Positions 31,501 through 33,475 of a stretch of DNA of 64,000 nt are shown in pieces. Each line of letters begins with the position of its first letter. The first letter of the stretch is position 1. A model generated the notes under the pieces. It had not been told where the DNA came from. It did not search any database and saw nothing but the letters and a program-made list of their open reading frames with translations. Source of the DNA: an uncultured cyanobacterium (lineage in GTDB: Bacteria > Cyanobacteriota > Cyanobacteriia > Cyanobacteriales > Geitlerinemataceae). The DNA lies in assembly GCA_937899645.1 (NCBI GenBank), contig CALCCD010000030.1:1-64000 (forward strand), in the 5' to 3' direction. Position numbers and translations under genes: made by a program.

Positions 31501-31953
31501 CTCCAACTCCGTCAGCAGGTTGCCCGTCGTGTTGAAGCTCACCGTCGCTTCCGGCTGCTCCGGCGTAAAGCTACCGAACGGCAGTTGGTACACCTGCCAT
31601 ACCGTCCCATGCTCCAGACTCATCCCGTCCGGCAGATCGACCCCGGCCGCGCCGTCGAACCCCGCATTGGCCAGCGGGTGCTCGACCACCGGCGCGCCGC
31701 CATCGAGCCACTGGGCTCCCACCGCATCCCAGGTGTAGGTCGTCCCCTGATAAGGCGTCAGCGTCAGCCCCAGAAAGTCGCCGCCCGACGGTGCATTGAG
31801 GTTCGGGGGCACGAACAGATCGAAAAATGGCCCGTAGCCTACCTCAGTCGCTGTCGTCGATGGGTTGTCGAACTTGACGGAAAAGCTGGTGGCGGTATTC
31901 AGCGGAATCTCACCAGAGGTGTTGATGCTGACGGTAGGCGGCTGGATGGGCAT
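2068..31953 (-). CDS. Giant RTX surface adhesin (9961 residues)
   Basis: A single uninterrupted frame encoding a protein of roughly 1 MDa. The N-terminus (1 to about 200) has no classical signal peptide and contains VGYGPFFDLFVPP, a motif I associate with the first domain of DUF11/isopeptide-type surface proteins. Alternating DUF11-like modules follow to about residue 4225, then about 31 cadherin-like repeats to about 8035, a Pro/Thr linker, and four RTX beta-roll blocks (about 8120-9950) rich in GGxGxDxL nonapeptides that bind calcium. Each block ends in a cap such as DTIVDF. C-terminal RTX and no signal peptide indicate type I secretion; no TolC/HlyBD-type exporter lies in the window. The likely role is calcium-dependent adhesion or an extracellular layer. 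The start is ATG at 31953, with no evident Shine-Dalgarno sequence. Composition is dominated by G, D, T, A, N and V. The absence of any stop or frameshift over 29.9 kb argues for selection. Confidence 0.92.
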   Translation of the reverse strand: MPIQPPTVSINTSGEIPLNTATSFSVKFDNPSTTATEVGYGPFFDLFVPPNLNAPSGGDFLGLTLTPYQGTTYTWDAVGAQWLDGGAPVVEHPLANAGFDGAAGVDLPDGMSLEHGTVWQVYQLPFGSFTPEQPEATVSFNTTGNLLTELETIRARAGYSFGDDPEGNATANDTGALESENIEARIYQISKTLAAPEGETATGPSYVRSHTITVDIDQGVTLKDFDVTDVLPDNIRLTGNVSIATAAGAVFAPIGNTPANGGALGDPAVTDVDRANTTAGFDTLQYRFDEITGTGGGDIVITYDFYVPERDINDVPIVPISGANTGETDDTSENRANLVLDPDTGINTTYSFDTGVASQTDADLVKTRPEVSTVLEDEAIVIQKGVAVQSGEVTPGATLVYTLNFQVSDYFDFQDIVINDVFTDGQRLDTGFTPTLTLSGDGAPAGAGTSFTDGVDLTTVLRQRPGGTGNAVTGADIFDDAANTDGSTHLTFDVGALAPGTFAGLANGALTGTIEYRTIIQDEFTDLHTVADFTGDASVDAADVLSNSAKIAGNVVNTNDPSSDGTTIVGSSEDDTSASIQVPKLPEPEKRLYAINGRIQNDVADDADDGLSISDTPIKVKVGDIVTYRVIIPDIPSPDAENFVVTDYLPLPVYDVDKLVADLKPGGTWRVGDANTQFDANLFDGDPADFPNLVNTITFGPSHTLLGPGQTAAGPQTLEEDFIAQSAVSIDSDNNSFSIDFGKFNSLAGSSVSGTLDLLLSFEIEDELFDDRLFLTNQVQTQYQNTDTDTETIVSEAIVQIETTQPVPILEKTTIDPSDNPPTVDDDDLVEFQVKVTNAGANSIFDLTVADVLPTGFAIPDWDDLEFTVVKREGNTALDFGNADESVAFTDGSGNISTDPVVRTQIIDAFFTQPAVGGSGTGIRLVDDVANADEFDRGAIDPGRLGSGPDVNVTDGSNELLITYKLRVADAAQAGSTYTNGAVIKAYSGIDGGVDPDTDGDTNNYADLKNPPKTNDGGEKPVLEDDAEVDIRSPELEKVLAQTEFNTTNNNLATQATIGERVVYYLDLTIPEGTLQEASITDTLPAGLEFLRLEGVYQITDTDLGNGSIVNQASGNAFTAETIANVDAKDFFDTTTEGLNGVTSATTGTGTTADPQVVTFTLGTLLNFKTDASDEDSVENVGEDNYDNPEKLRLVYTTRVTNDAIAANTWLQHDDTLPNTAELNWKAQEQSFDDDGNRVINVVDRSVENVTPPTELTVVEPVLELRQSVQVYPATAVPGTPDSPADGDDFGTDRGPTDPGTEDVAGNKGDAGDIVRYSFEIKHPDTSGAHPAAYDLTFSNTIDASIENLALTSLQITDAGGTTTTATVADFFEFDGQELKKRDDVSIDIEPGQTWTLVVEGQLTQSVQAEAEIDNVATVTWSSVDTDVAGTLNANANAEERNGSDGVGSNTLADPSQDTAVDPNLQNNYALAATTTIEITSLIPGKRIVDTSEAHTDETDGVAPDLTADPITDAGTVTEGAIGEIVRYRIAVELNEGMNNKLRVKDLIPDGLQFINDPGTTTIALLEPDAGATPPNLGVDSDLDGARQTTPGGVISVEDALDPTKLASSAISTTLPAGRIADNGGDGAFADGEDVIFDLGDVANADNVAGKEFIVIEFNALVTNSAGNEAVDNANGTVVSPAPQLVGGLEVIAELNSTDTNVGELTANEVGNRGTVELVEPNLTIEKTFRDGTPPATIDAGDSVTYTLTIANDGTADAFDLDLADALIASGIDYGDVTAVEATTVPTGTGSIVVKDSNGNDTTAVTTSGSSVNFGGLTPSDLSAQIDRLNEGETLVLNVTVQLTDAVEPGLVFDSDAELTYSSVPGTGTPVSSADNNTGSDNSGAGEGANERNGSDATFPDDTTGSITVAGVNDYAVKDSEPATSAAPSLTKTIAQSVNATTENLGADATDQTATGIDQGASTTDPDVAIGEIVTYRLAVTLPEGTTQGLSVTDQLPDGMQFVPGSAQLVTERPGNGTADDFNGTIRAADTTTIAGGSTLTPTGGSADGEDVTFVFGAIDVTGEADTTTPNDTNTFYIEYKAIVLNTGDNDNGDALGGEGAGGDASLTYSVPANPTNPANTVTVQATGEPTVDVVEPVVTIDKRAFVDSGSGFTENGTGDAGDNAYYEFTLTGADSGGTASPVTAFDVSFEDTIPNQFVGATITIESDTTSSSLAPGDFTYNATTGKIELTDPTKLDIAPGESITIRLTGTLNDSLAPGTFDSDAVATWSSINGDNAAERDRFGDGTTVASERFGDPTADTSDDADAGNAPNLYITSDNAPLSAATTSTIDKTIVATSETGTGEFGTPDAIDGTGNIDDTSANPRPVAVGEIVTYRVAVTLPDGTIGDVKVSDVVPDGLTAIPGTGVLKTGASDSNFAGTVNDSAGNPIAAGGTVPFTTTGTGIDFDFDSIVVDASTGVADNLIWIEYQAIVEDVAAASATTELSGVPTLTFPGQSSAQTDATPPVVEIVEPQISIEQGIGVTVGETPGASVTGQDAGNDVFVTLTVSNPSTLTGSGATGYDAIVTQEFDASKFNISSLADIEFQSGTNAGDPGFGYTASLDTTDAANPKLVLTANDGESIDPEAVQEIQFKVKLADSVEPSETITLAKADVQIDSIDGESSGSNRPTDPNLTTADGGVTPNTTDRVYTDDSTQPTIDILGPSIAVQLDSTELPNGESGTTTATGTGLGNNVVIGEIATYTITLTVPEGTLNSSEIVERLDPGLEFVGFTTLTTGSDVTSSTVTDLVTADANTTIAADRSGFNLDLGTIVNSGATNDGNQTITLTYEAIVRNVAGNQAGVTLNNSGLDSDRDTDGSNTTLNWVNDPADTASTQTVSAPTQADEITIVEPALQVNKIVEVEGVEGGAGDAGDTVVYTIEIDHAGGSTADAFDVQLRDALPAGFVPDATTPIAFGTGHTVTGIATSDFAIDGSNVLTFTGGNTLDIAQGETLVLTVTGKLSDEVAPGLTLNSPTQIAWSSLDDENLTSSVSGGGGDDARDRFGSDLTGDSERFGTGFGDNTAPNDYVAEDDAPFNTTSGTAALVKTLESTDQTDTTGSNVAIGEVATYRLKVQLPEGVTKGLVVSDDLPPGLKLVGTPKIVLPEDTADPEGDGVFNGTIEDKDGNVIASGDGSTISVPGDPSVSPTVSAGGDTLTFEFEEIRIAGEPTGRNDNDFFWIEYTAVVTDDRDVSDNYINTAGDTLVSEASMVFDDANEAPGTKISTPIEAVDEPSVTVVEPQLTITQALTLNSATFDENSTDDAASRPDGDAGDLVQFDLKVTNGNAANSAHAYDLTVSEILDPAKFDLLDAAGDPDPSKLSAISVPTGYSSTPILTKLADGNVQIDFVASTGTGIAPSAEQDFSFSVELTDAVVPGEVLEGTAFIDEADSIPGTPDALSNTQREYAEITTNAGGESNGLLPDNIPANVTKLDITGPTIAVELVSTELDNGDTAIPSDPTTSSNGNNVVIGEIATYKVTLTLPEGTFDAAKILENLDPGLAFVDLKSASVTSSNAGDLVVRASDGSTSALDLSLTNLRDNLLDVEANGTGFALNFGTLVNSGDTNDGPVTLELTYDAIVRNIPDNQAGDRLNQNNQDNNKGDGAVQTDLTSFVWENAGTELDIQAAEQADEVVIVEPAVTLTQSAVVFNPLDPTPDTDNEGDAGDTVEYTLDLSNTSGVDAFDLSVETILPVQFVADTTAPIVVVAGDTTDRLDGAASQFELVPFTDTDGNNRLRLQLKDGENLDLANGETLKLQIVGEVATTAITGSGIPAPSTVTWSSIDGTRNATTDAATDPSTHTTNDTERDGSDGAGGALNDYVVESNADINLTGVKPTILKTIAATSETDTPLPTDTTDPATPTSVAIGEVVTYRLAVTMPEGVNKAVTIDDLIPEGMDYIANSAVLKTTGLDGFDDTDFFDTPPTLTTTVSSTGGDTDNALKFTFSDDVVIRGNNRIEDNTFFIEYQAIVANETANRDGATPTEFVETATLNLNNPEGDPILDDGGVPFRSNEAKAVATEPKVNIKTFVINGAGTPQDADEAAEATNNDGGNDTAVPKTVTDTAKIRIEIDAPTGDDFGATAFDLESLAALPTGLTFAGNLALVSGNVPETLTYDAAENRVRANFAAFPDGGKTVIEFDAIVTDATAGANIVNTASITYTSLEADNSANERNGSDGEGTGLNNYADSDPAEISVNTPPDTVDAVYNVNAGATIPLDIDGTPPASGTKLGGSDPEDAAADLTYVINTLPPATQGTVFLGDPTVPGNAISVGQELTPTELEQLQFVATDDFTGTTFTYSAKDTVGAIDATPGTVFLTPGLNIPPDTTDKTVLVNPDQTPDAGDPPNIVAPIVDDGDDPDGTVENYRIESLPDATDGVLYFDENNNGTLEDSERLNVGSLVPADQADRVRFQAAETFDGAEFDYASVDDRGVPDTTPGTVTLQAPPNTTNGQQVVAKGEAVPLTNLTAALGSDPDGTVVRFRVTSLGDIAATDGKLYLGSVSPANEVTVGQEIEAGDIDSLIFVAEDGFDGASFEFAAIDNNGNPDATPATFRLLTPPETNDAVGTLDDNEVIQLSTAAGTGSAAMTTQLAAGSDTDGTVDSYRIDVATITEGELFLGDPAGAGVNVTTLAGFDATSNTVTIAAADLPNLFFRADGDFAGNVAIEYVAIDNDDLADPTPGTIYLNEPGASVPPNTLDATEDIPQGTTVAIPGLGGSDPDGNVQEFVITDLSDIAATDGKLFYGDPTDGTGTAIEIVPFDPATPGSGTRIPLADIDKIFFQAENGFDGATFQYAAIDNTDTIDPTPATVTLTTPPDTTGSEQSILPDTTNLLNQFPAVPGVDPDGGDIDRYRITSLPDTADGKLYIGNPDVTGSGAIEVAAGTDLTPAQLANLYFDAEPGFNGGSFEYAAIDNEDSIDPTPAVYTLNGPPETNDASGRVNPGNAIELVDAVAMDTVLSDGTDLDGTVTQYRIDLSSFDAAQGQLYIGDPATGGTPIDATNNTIAAADLSQLYFDASGTFTGVDIEYVAIDNDNLEDPTPGTISLVPATGNLPPDSNDATALVESNDSDSGFVTKRLIDNSNAPLMGGSDPTTDPDTDGDPTNDVVSYEILTLPDTTDGKLFLGDPDGTGAVEVTAGTSLTPDQLDDLYFSAAPGFDGSTFTYRAIDTNGTPDPSPATVTLQAAPNTRDVLENVPVSSTIAIDGIIPGTAVNTAPGGSDPDGTVASYEILTLPDPADGQLFLGDPANGGTVIEAGDTLPTIPVDRINDLVFVSSTSFNGTSFTYRAIDDDGNADPTPATIVLNAPPNTTNGSGEIAPGGVINVANSTAMDVAIDDGSDPDDPGTQAYTAPADLVYQIETLPPTADGQLFLGNPTLGGATTIDAAWIAANQLTATDLENVFFQAASDFTGTTTFTYAAIDSLGLKDQSPGVVTIRSSVGAAPETFGGRQTITPGAANPLGELPATIGTDPDPDGTVVSVRVTSLPDTTDGKLYIGAVAPENLVELNDTISVEDFAKLVFDAEDTFDGGEFTYAAIDNTGLEDSTPATFTLNAPPETRDAVGELLANTTIQLSSTSSIGTNVMSTALAQGSDPEDGTPTQYRIDVATITEGQLFLGDPSGTGVNVTTLAGFDAGTNTVTIAASDLPNLFFQADGSFDGGVVIDYVAIDSDSAIDPTPGKIYLDTPNTNVPPETVDESGIVPESGKLALSPANGFDLGGSDPDTIGNAVPKFVIKDLTDLLTKGTLYLGDPDSVADPTTLEVAVNDEILADRIDELVFVANDPATFNGTEFEYAAIDAEGLEDPTPATVTLGVPPTTIDQLQTIEPGSTNTLTFPTDPDGVIDSSDNVVAGADRDGTVENFRIDTLPDANDGILYLGDPALNRRITAGQQLTPAEMETLQFVATDDFNGGSFTYSAIDNDGNPDETPATYTLNAPPLTDDMAGVLNPGETLKLSIAPVAGAVPGTIDPLEDGRDPDVGGSIQRYEIDTTTITEGQLFIVDPDTGTRTEIPANTGTFNLDPADLVNLEFDADPTTFDGGVEIKYTAIDNLGVPDATPGTIALNRPTDNLPPDTFPATETAFPGTPLNLNDIGVGGTDPDTIGNQPTNYELLGLPTGGTLYIGAVNPANEVDSPRTLTSNELANLIFVADDGFTGTAFEYRAIDEDGAVDPTPATVTLNAPPETDDAAYRVQPGNAITLDTASAFGGADLGGSDPDATAPGTPGDPVSYTIKSLPPGTQGVLTFNGNPVAIGDVLLQAEIDDLVFTAAATFTGTTFTYAANDPLNAQDPTPATVRINPTNFNDPPDTTGDRFGFLPGDTIRLVQPDGSDRDLDNGTDIDGTVESYRIDTLPDPVGGLLYLIPDGTTDADLQADAAKDPADRTILIPANQVVAGQIIPDDRMEDLAFDSTPEFTDSSFNFSAIDDDDASDPTPATVDLFVGVRPDTNTVIENIPLNETTPIVGLDLNPGGSDSDGTVVRYRIYLDNSDLPSGTELPAGDLISAADGQLLFDGAPVTNGQEIPADRIDELSFAAGANFDGAKFKYAAIDNNGLLDVTPATVFLNAPPETNPNETYQARPDSTIALPNLGGTDPNETDAEGIAEFATDVALYRIKSLPNEGTLILRKPGLPDEAVTDEQDLTPTELTQLLFVGNNGFVDGTTTSFEYRAVDRYGLEDESNTTVTIAAANNVPPQTADTEQNITPGQANGLDVPTPLGTDTDGTVTNYRIETLPGGGTLYVGSVNPANLVTAGQQLTPEQFADLVFEADDTFGGSSFEFVAIDNDGAPDNDGNATFLLNAPPETDDAVGFIEPGDTLQLNDTVGAGDTKALDPIADGSDPDPGGTVDFYRFDSTTFPVATQGQFIVKKGGVDIPIDGTNDISSSGDPYKISAADLGANLENLFFVSTAAFDGGVNVKYVAIDNKDFADPTPNTIRLEKPGNLAPETQDAEDVVPLSGELTLTDVDFGGTDPEDGTLDSTTVKQFVLSSLPTNGTLFLPGDVPIDAAFLADPALNTFTQAELKALKFVASDPDTFDGTTFTYQAIDSDGEPDATPATVTLDPSPRSTGGFETVFDDATTALDVPEGTASGDETIDKYRIDTLPTTGTLFIGAPFLGNTVTAGQELTPAELAVLTFDPPNGFTGSTFTYTPIDSNGTDAPTATFVLNVPPDTDGSEGIVNPGETIDLDNNGNNTGAATQSDSIIAGTDPNTGTDLVGGSNGDGTGDRVVFYEFDLATLPANGTLFVGNTDNPANGGTAVNGSNALSGGTTTRILAADIDKLYFVADTGFESAAIEYRAVDTYGAADRTPATILLKPTGGNLPPNTNPESGLIDADGKLPLNDASLADLGGTDPESAANLLTYKLTELPFEGKLYLNGDDSDPANLIDEDFLNDPTRNNLTLAELQGLLFVADDPANFPGDEFSYAAIDPDGKEDPSPATVTIGAPPTTNDGAIGVDPGTAKLLPFLNDEPGNDPDGSVASYQIDTLPDPAAGTLYLGDPNNGGTPVSVGQRLSPSEILTLYFDANGSFGSETTFTYRAIDDEGNQDATPATYTLAPTNQPPDTRDGSFSVQPGDSQRLFEATPVDPSRNLGGSDPEDGSDLDSTNGEPSFYVITELPGGGGTLFSGDPSLGNTVSVGDRLTPEEIKNLYFQADDGFNTPTTFKYAAGDKNGTIDPTPATVTISPTNQPPETSPSSIPVPENGTVRVPGLGATDPDGDEVIFYTIGDIPTTGTLYLGDPNTGGVAVTSGQRLTPDELDRLFFAAPTGYDGSATFTYSATDALGNTDATPAKVSFPTPGTNVAPDTNDVTTEVAPNGSVRLRDLLGEDTDGDVEDYRITELPAVGTLTLDGVVLAVGNDVPSNRIDDVVFNAPAGFTGTTFTYAAIDDDGAIDPTPATVTISAIDVGTPPDTTSATLADAVDPGSTTALGALLGGTDDDAVALFRIDSIPNPGQGRLIVNDPNLGPIAVAAGDTLTPFQLANLQFVAAAGFTGTANFNYSAIDNTGLVDPTPATVSITSSAVPVPTPTPIPTPTPTPAPEEPEPADPIEPSDPATPTPTPDDKDCKLPAELQNLLDKECVDCVPPPQPDDLPASAAPIAPTLPQPALEFPVWTATDRPRQAGDGGANRLDGDAGDNLLIGGNGSEAPVGGELDRDAIFAKRGNDRINGSEGNDSLYGGKGDDEIFGGKDDDELYGEYGSDTLDGERGNDTLVGGTARVNDEEPGGDLDPFDPGSSPIRAADRVHGGSGNDVLSGNRDRDTLTGGTGDDLAYGGRDNDWLGGGAGADTLFGDLGDDTLVGGNGSTLDDPNSSDRDFLQGGIGSDVLQGSEGDDTAFGGRDNDRVWGGRGNDWIAGDRGADTLVGDRGDDLITGGNNSGALNLEDGADLIFGGLGNDTIEGNRGDDRIIGGFGNDLVNAGRDNDVVWGDAGSDTLSGDRGNDAIYGGEDGDVLFGNQGNDALRGEGGEDTLYGGIDADRLRGNDGRDILYGDRGSDNMAGGQGDDTLIGGNGNALNPEDVTDGDQIWGDIGNDYIDGNRGNDIVVGGLGDDTLRGGSNEDFIWGDGDNDILYGDRGNDTLCGGDGDDTIYGGNGDPFNPEGDNEDDYAIGGWGHDLIFGNNGDDTLCGNDSNDTLYGGRGNDILLGGAHDDVLDGQRGDNILVGGSGNDIFVIGGEDSRNTIVDFDPETDTIQLVGGLRYSDLTFRTGDCDSGNCFTEVFAGDRLLATVYCAKPDQLQPRHFIGESECSITCPDAPGVPGIATLPDPTILLQTADWRGEDGGEGDSYIGDDTAEVLIARDGDDRVRGAGGNDTIVGGNGSRDRDINPNDRDTLAGNQGDDVIFGSEGNDEIRAGRNNDRVWAGKDNDRVYGDLGNDTLLGEKGNDTLLGGASDLSDTEGKDWLVGGEGDDLLNGNQSDDILDGGVGNDLVRGGQGNDLGHGGDGADLLYGDNGDDSLDGGSGNDTLLGGNGVNRDGGSDLLAGGAGDDLIDGNAGNDNLVGGGGNDTIYGGADNDIVWGQDGDDLLLGDKGNDTLCGGAGNDTLIGGNGNTNDPEDTSDDVLIAGTGDDRLYGNRGNDKLYGEDGDDCLYGGEGEDTLCAGDGDDLLDGEKGDDRLIGGAGNDRFVLRRGSGTDTIVDFELGLDRIALADGLTYDDLSFSDSVNGAIVRAGGEILAIVNGVTASRLTAERFTTNADCCDKDSICDISCPDAPEPISPQFSGRLDAPVWNGDGSDNAYVGTADSEILLAGDRDDAVSGGAGDDTIAGGNGSTTGVGSTERDELYGNAGRDDIYGNEGTDTIRAGKGDDRVWAGKDDDLVFGERGADTLHGERGNDTLVGGTGRLGDTDGDGGDVLFGGAGDDVFDGNGGNDQLVGGTGNDLMRGGEGDDILWGGDGNDLLYGEKGNDTLCGGAGDDTLVGGNGNPFDPEGGDPEANSSDLLIAGAGNDWLFGNSGDDILLGNAGNDRLDAGRGDDTLCGGAGDDILIGGEGRDRFVITGEAGRDTIVDFSRDLDVLVLSNDLTLDRFAIADTAAGVTLTLNGQTSVTIANLSASDLLSLSVEVTDGCGIPTEVAIDESCNAPTLPDLATLATLYGDAIDTTEGFRMVGDSIDEILAGGGERDIIRGELGDDIIRGGAGDDDISGGVSSDVPVGLGRDRDLLFGNDGNDRIFGNEGFDTIYGGRDSDLVFGGKDDDRLIGDRGSDLLAGELGDDTLIGGTALPGTDDDAADWLDGGAGDDFLYGNAGNDTLVGGSGDDTVRAGRDADRLWGAGGHDLLYGELGDDWLCGGDEDDTLVGGTGDPGKPDTGNDTLHGGNNDDLLLGNGGADLLTGDSGADTLIGGAGNDLLEGGIGGDRLFGDLGDDTLIGGSGSDRFALQRDRGSDTIVDFDARTDILALDTGLTRSDLTIVNVGGALEVRVGVDAAASIEGDLIATVTGLYLDELGDRNFA
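7640..7850 (-). other. Pro/Thr-rich linker with cysteines in giant adhesin
   Basis: A PTPTPxPTP stretch and acidic EPEPADPIEP lead into a short segment with three cysteines (CKLPAELQ, then KECVDC). It separates the cadherin-like rod from the RTX region and is probably a flexible hinge. Together with the inter-block linkers of the RTX region, it is one of the few places where the protein has cysteines. Confidence 0.7.
7851..19270 (-). repeat. About 31 cadherin-like repeats of giant adhesin
   Basis: Residues about 4228-8035. The unit begins PPxTxD, continues with GSDPDGTV, RIxxLP, GxLYLGDP and a LTPxELxxLxF motif, and ends FTYxAIDxxGxxDPTPATVTL. I counted 31 PPxT-type unit starts, a mean of about 120 residues each. 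The pattern resembles bacterial cadherin-like or tandem-95 beta-sandwich repeats. Recurring acidic DPDG and DPTP motifs would suit calcium binding between domains, which is inference. Confidence 0.75.
19270..31953 (-). repeat. DUF11-type alternating module region of giant adhesin
   Basis: Residues 1 to about 4225. Two module types alternate. Type A carries IGEIVTYRLAVTLPEG followed by a DxLPDGL motif, with nine clear copies. Type B carries GDAGDxVxYxL followed by AFDLxVxDxLP, with about ten copies. Type B modules are commonly followed by a polar linker with ERxGSD and NDYV. A plus B form super-repeats of roughly 400-450 residues. These resemble the conserved-repeat/DUF11 beta-sandwich modules of bacterial surface proteins. 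I saw no cysteine in this part. Confidence 0.8.
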
Positions 31954-32488
31954 GACTTAGGAAGGAAAGAGGTAGAGAACACCGACCGATCGCTTCAAGC
32001 GTCGATCGAGACAAAAGTGTAAAAGCAGAGCTGTAAAGATTAAGATCGCGCAAGCCCAGGTTGAGGCGTTCTAGAACCCGAACCCGAACTCAAACTTTTT
32101 AAGAAAAATAGTTGCGAATCTACATTTCTTCCCTAGCAAGAGCTGGAGAAGAAACGCACTGTGAAAAGTCGCTGAAGAGGGCTTGTACTTTTCTCACGAT
32201 CGCAATAAGCGATCGCTCAATTCAGATCGAACGGCCAAACTGATTTTCGATCGTGAATCGAACTTTGAAGACTAAAACTTATGAGGTGATGCAGCACTGA
32301 CAAAATCTCCAACTTACGGTAGGTGAGGTTCGGTAGATGCGTTCTTGGTTATGCTTCAAGCCCACAGTATACAGGCGCTTGGGGATCTTGAGCGTCGCTT
32401 GAAGCTTTTGATGCCGCTTAGCTTAAAGCAGCTCGTCTATGCGAGCAATTAAAAGCATCAAATCGAGAAATCTAGGGCCGGTTCTTGA
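31954..32488. promoter_or_regulatory. Leader region upstream of giant adhesin gene
   Basis: 535 bp without a gene and more AT-rich than the surroundings; it must hold the adhesin promoter unless the gene is co-transcribed with the upstream gene. It contains TTCCCTAGCAAGAGCTG (32129-32145) and TTCTCACGATCG (32191-32202), both recurring upstream of the neighbouring gene at 33476-34246, and a small hairpin TTCGAT-CGTGA-ATCGAA around 32245-32262. No convincing -10/-35 pair was identified. Confidence 0.4.
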
Positions 32489-33475
32489 CTATTGAAAACC
32501 GACAAGCGTCGCTCCTGATAGCTCATCATTAAGTTGAGCGGGCGTTTCACATGATGCGGAATACTGCACCGATCGTAGCAGGTTGTGGTTCTCTTCATCG
32601 AAGTAATGCAGATAGATTCGATCGCGGAATTCTCCCGTCCCAGAGGCTTCGGCACGGACATTGAAAGTCTCGCCGAACTGAACTTCCCCAGCGAAGTAAA
32701 CCGAGCCACCTTTTGAGAAAGCGTTGCGGCGATCGGTCACGCGGACGAAGCTGCGATCGTCGAGATCGCGTCCGTAGTTCACCAGAAGCTTCGCTGTCGA
32801 GTCTCCCGGTGCTCCAGCCTGCACGTCCAGACCGTCGTGAAGCTGGAAGGTCAGCTCGTCTAGCTCCGACAGGCCCGCACAGGTGTCGGGCGCGATCGGC
32901 GTTGAGATTGAAGGAGTGGTGGTCGGAGCTTTCGCGGGCGCGCTCGGGGCAGAGGCTTCGGGCGCTGCGGGCGACGCGAGGGCGGCGGCGATCAGCTCGT
33001 CGAAAGGCGTTCCGGTGATGGGGTCGGCCTGAGGCGCGACGGGTTCAGTCGGTGCGATCGGCTCGGCGGGCGTTCCGATCTGGGTGGTTTCCGTTCGTTC
33101 GATCGTTTCGACATTCGGCTCGCTGTCCGGCTCGTTCTGCTGCAGCGGCGCGACGACGGGAGCAGATGCCACCGGCAGCGGCTGAGCTGCAACGATCTCG
33201 AAACTGTCTGCACTAGCAGCTGGAAGAGGACTTGTGCCTTCCGTCTCGAAGGCATCCGAATGGAACGGGCCGGTCGTGCTGGGAAGCTGGCGATCGGCAG
33301 ATTCGGCTGGAGTTATTACTACAGGTGCAGATGCCGCCATTGAATCGAGAATGGCAATGTCCAAGCCCCCGAGATTGAGAAAGCCGATAGTTCCATCTGC
33401 CAATCGAGAGTCATTAGAGCTGGAGTTTTGTTGATTGGGAGAACTAGCGTTTCTCGCTGCTGCTTGTGCGCTCAT
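32489..33475 (-). CDS. Secreted-looking protein with C-terminal DUF7467-like domain
   Basis: 328 residues. The first ~195 are low-complexity, rich in A, P, S, T and E (for example APASxPIAPTEPVAP stretches), and contain no signal peptide or membrane segment. From about residue 196 there is a compact domain flanked by two cysteines (DTCAGLSELDELTFQL near the start, YSASCETPAQL near the end), closing with DELSGATLVGF. This matches my memory of the DUF7467 type of extracellular domain, with its terminal CxxPLxxGDxFG-like motif; that assignment is tentative. The disordered first half followed by a disulfide-sized domain suggests export. It lies directly upstream of, and parallel to, the giant adhesin gene and shares leader boxes with it, so a partner or co-regulated surface protein is plausible. 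Confidence 0.6.
   Translation of the reverse strand: MSAQAAARNASSPNQQNSSSNDSRLADGTIGFLNLGGLDIAILDSMAASAPVVITPAESADRQLPSTTGPFHSDAFETEGTSPLPAASADSFEIVAAQPLPVASAPVVAPLQQNEPDSEPNVETIERTETTQIGTPAEPIAPTEPVAPQADPITGTPFDELIAAALASPAAPEASAPSAPAKAPTTTPSISTPIAPDTCAGLSELDELTFQLHDGLDVQAGAPGDSTAKLLVNYGRDLDDRSFVRVTDRRNAFSKGGSVYFAGEVQFGETFNVRAEASGTGEFRDRIYLHYFDEENHNLLRSVQYSASCETPAQLNDELSGATLVGFQ

Noticed and set aside
30370-32022. Plus-strand open frame of 550 codons overlapping the start of the giant gene
   Set aside because: Arg-rich shadow translation without motifs. The minus frame has a recognisable N-terminal domain and continues for 30 kb.
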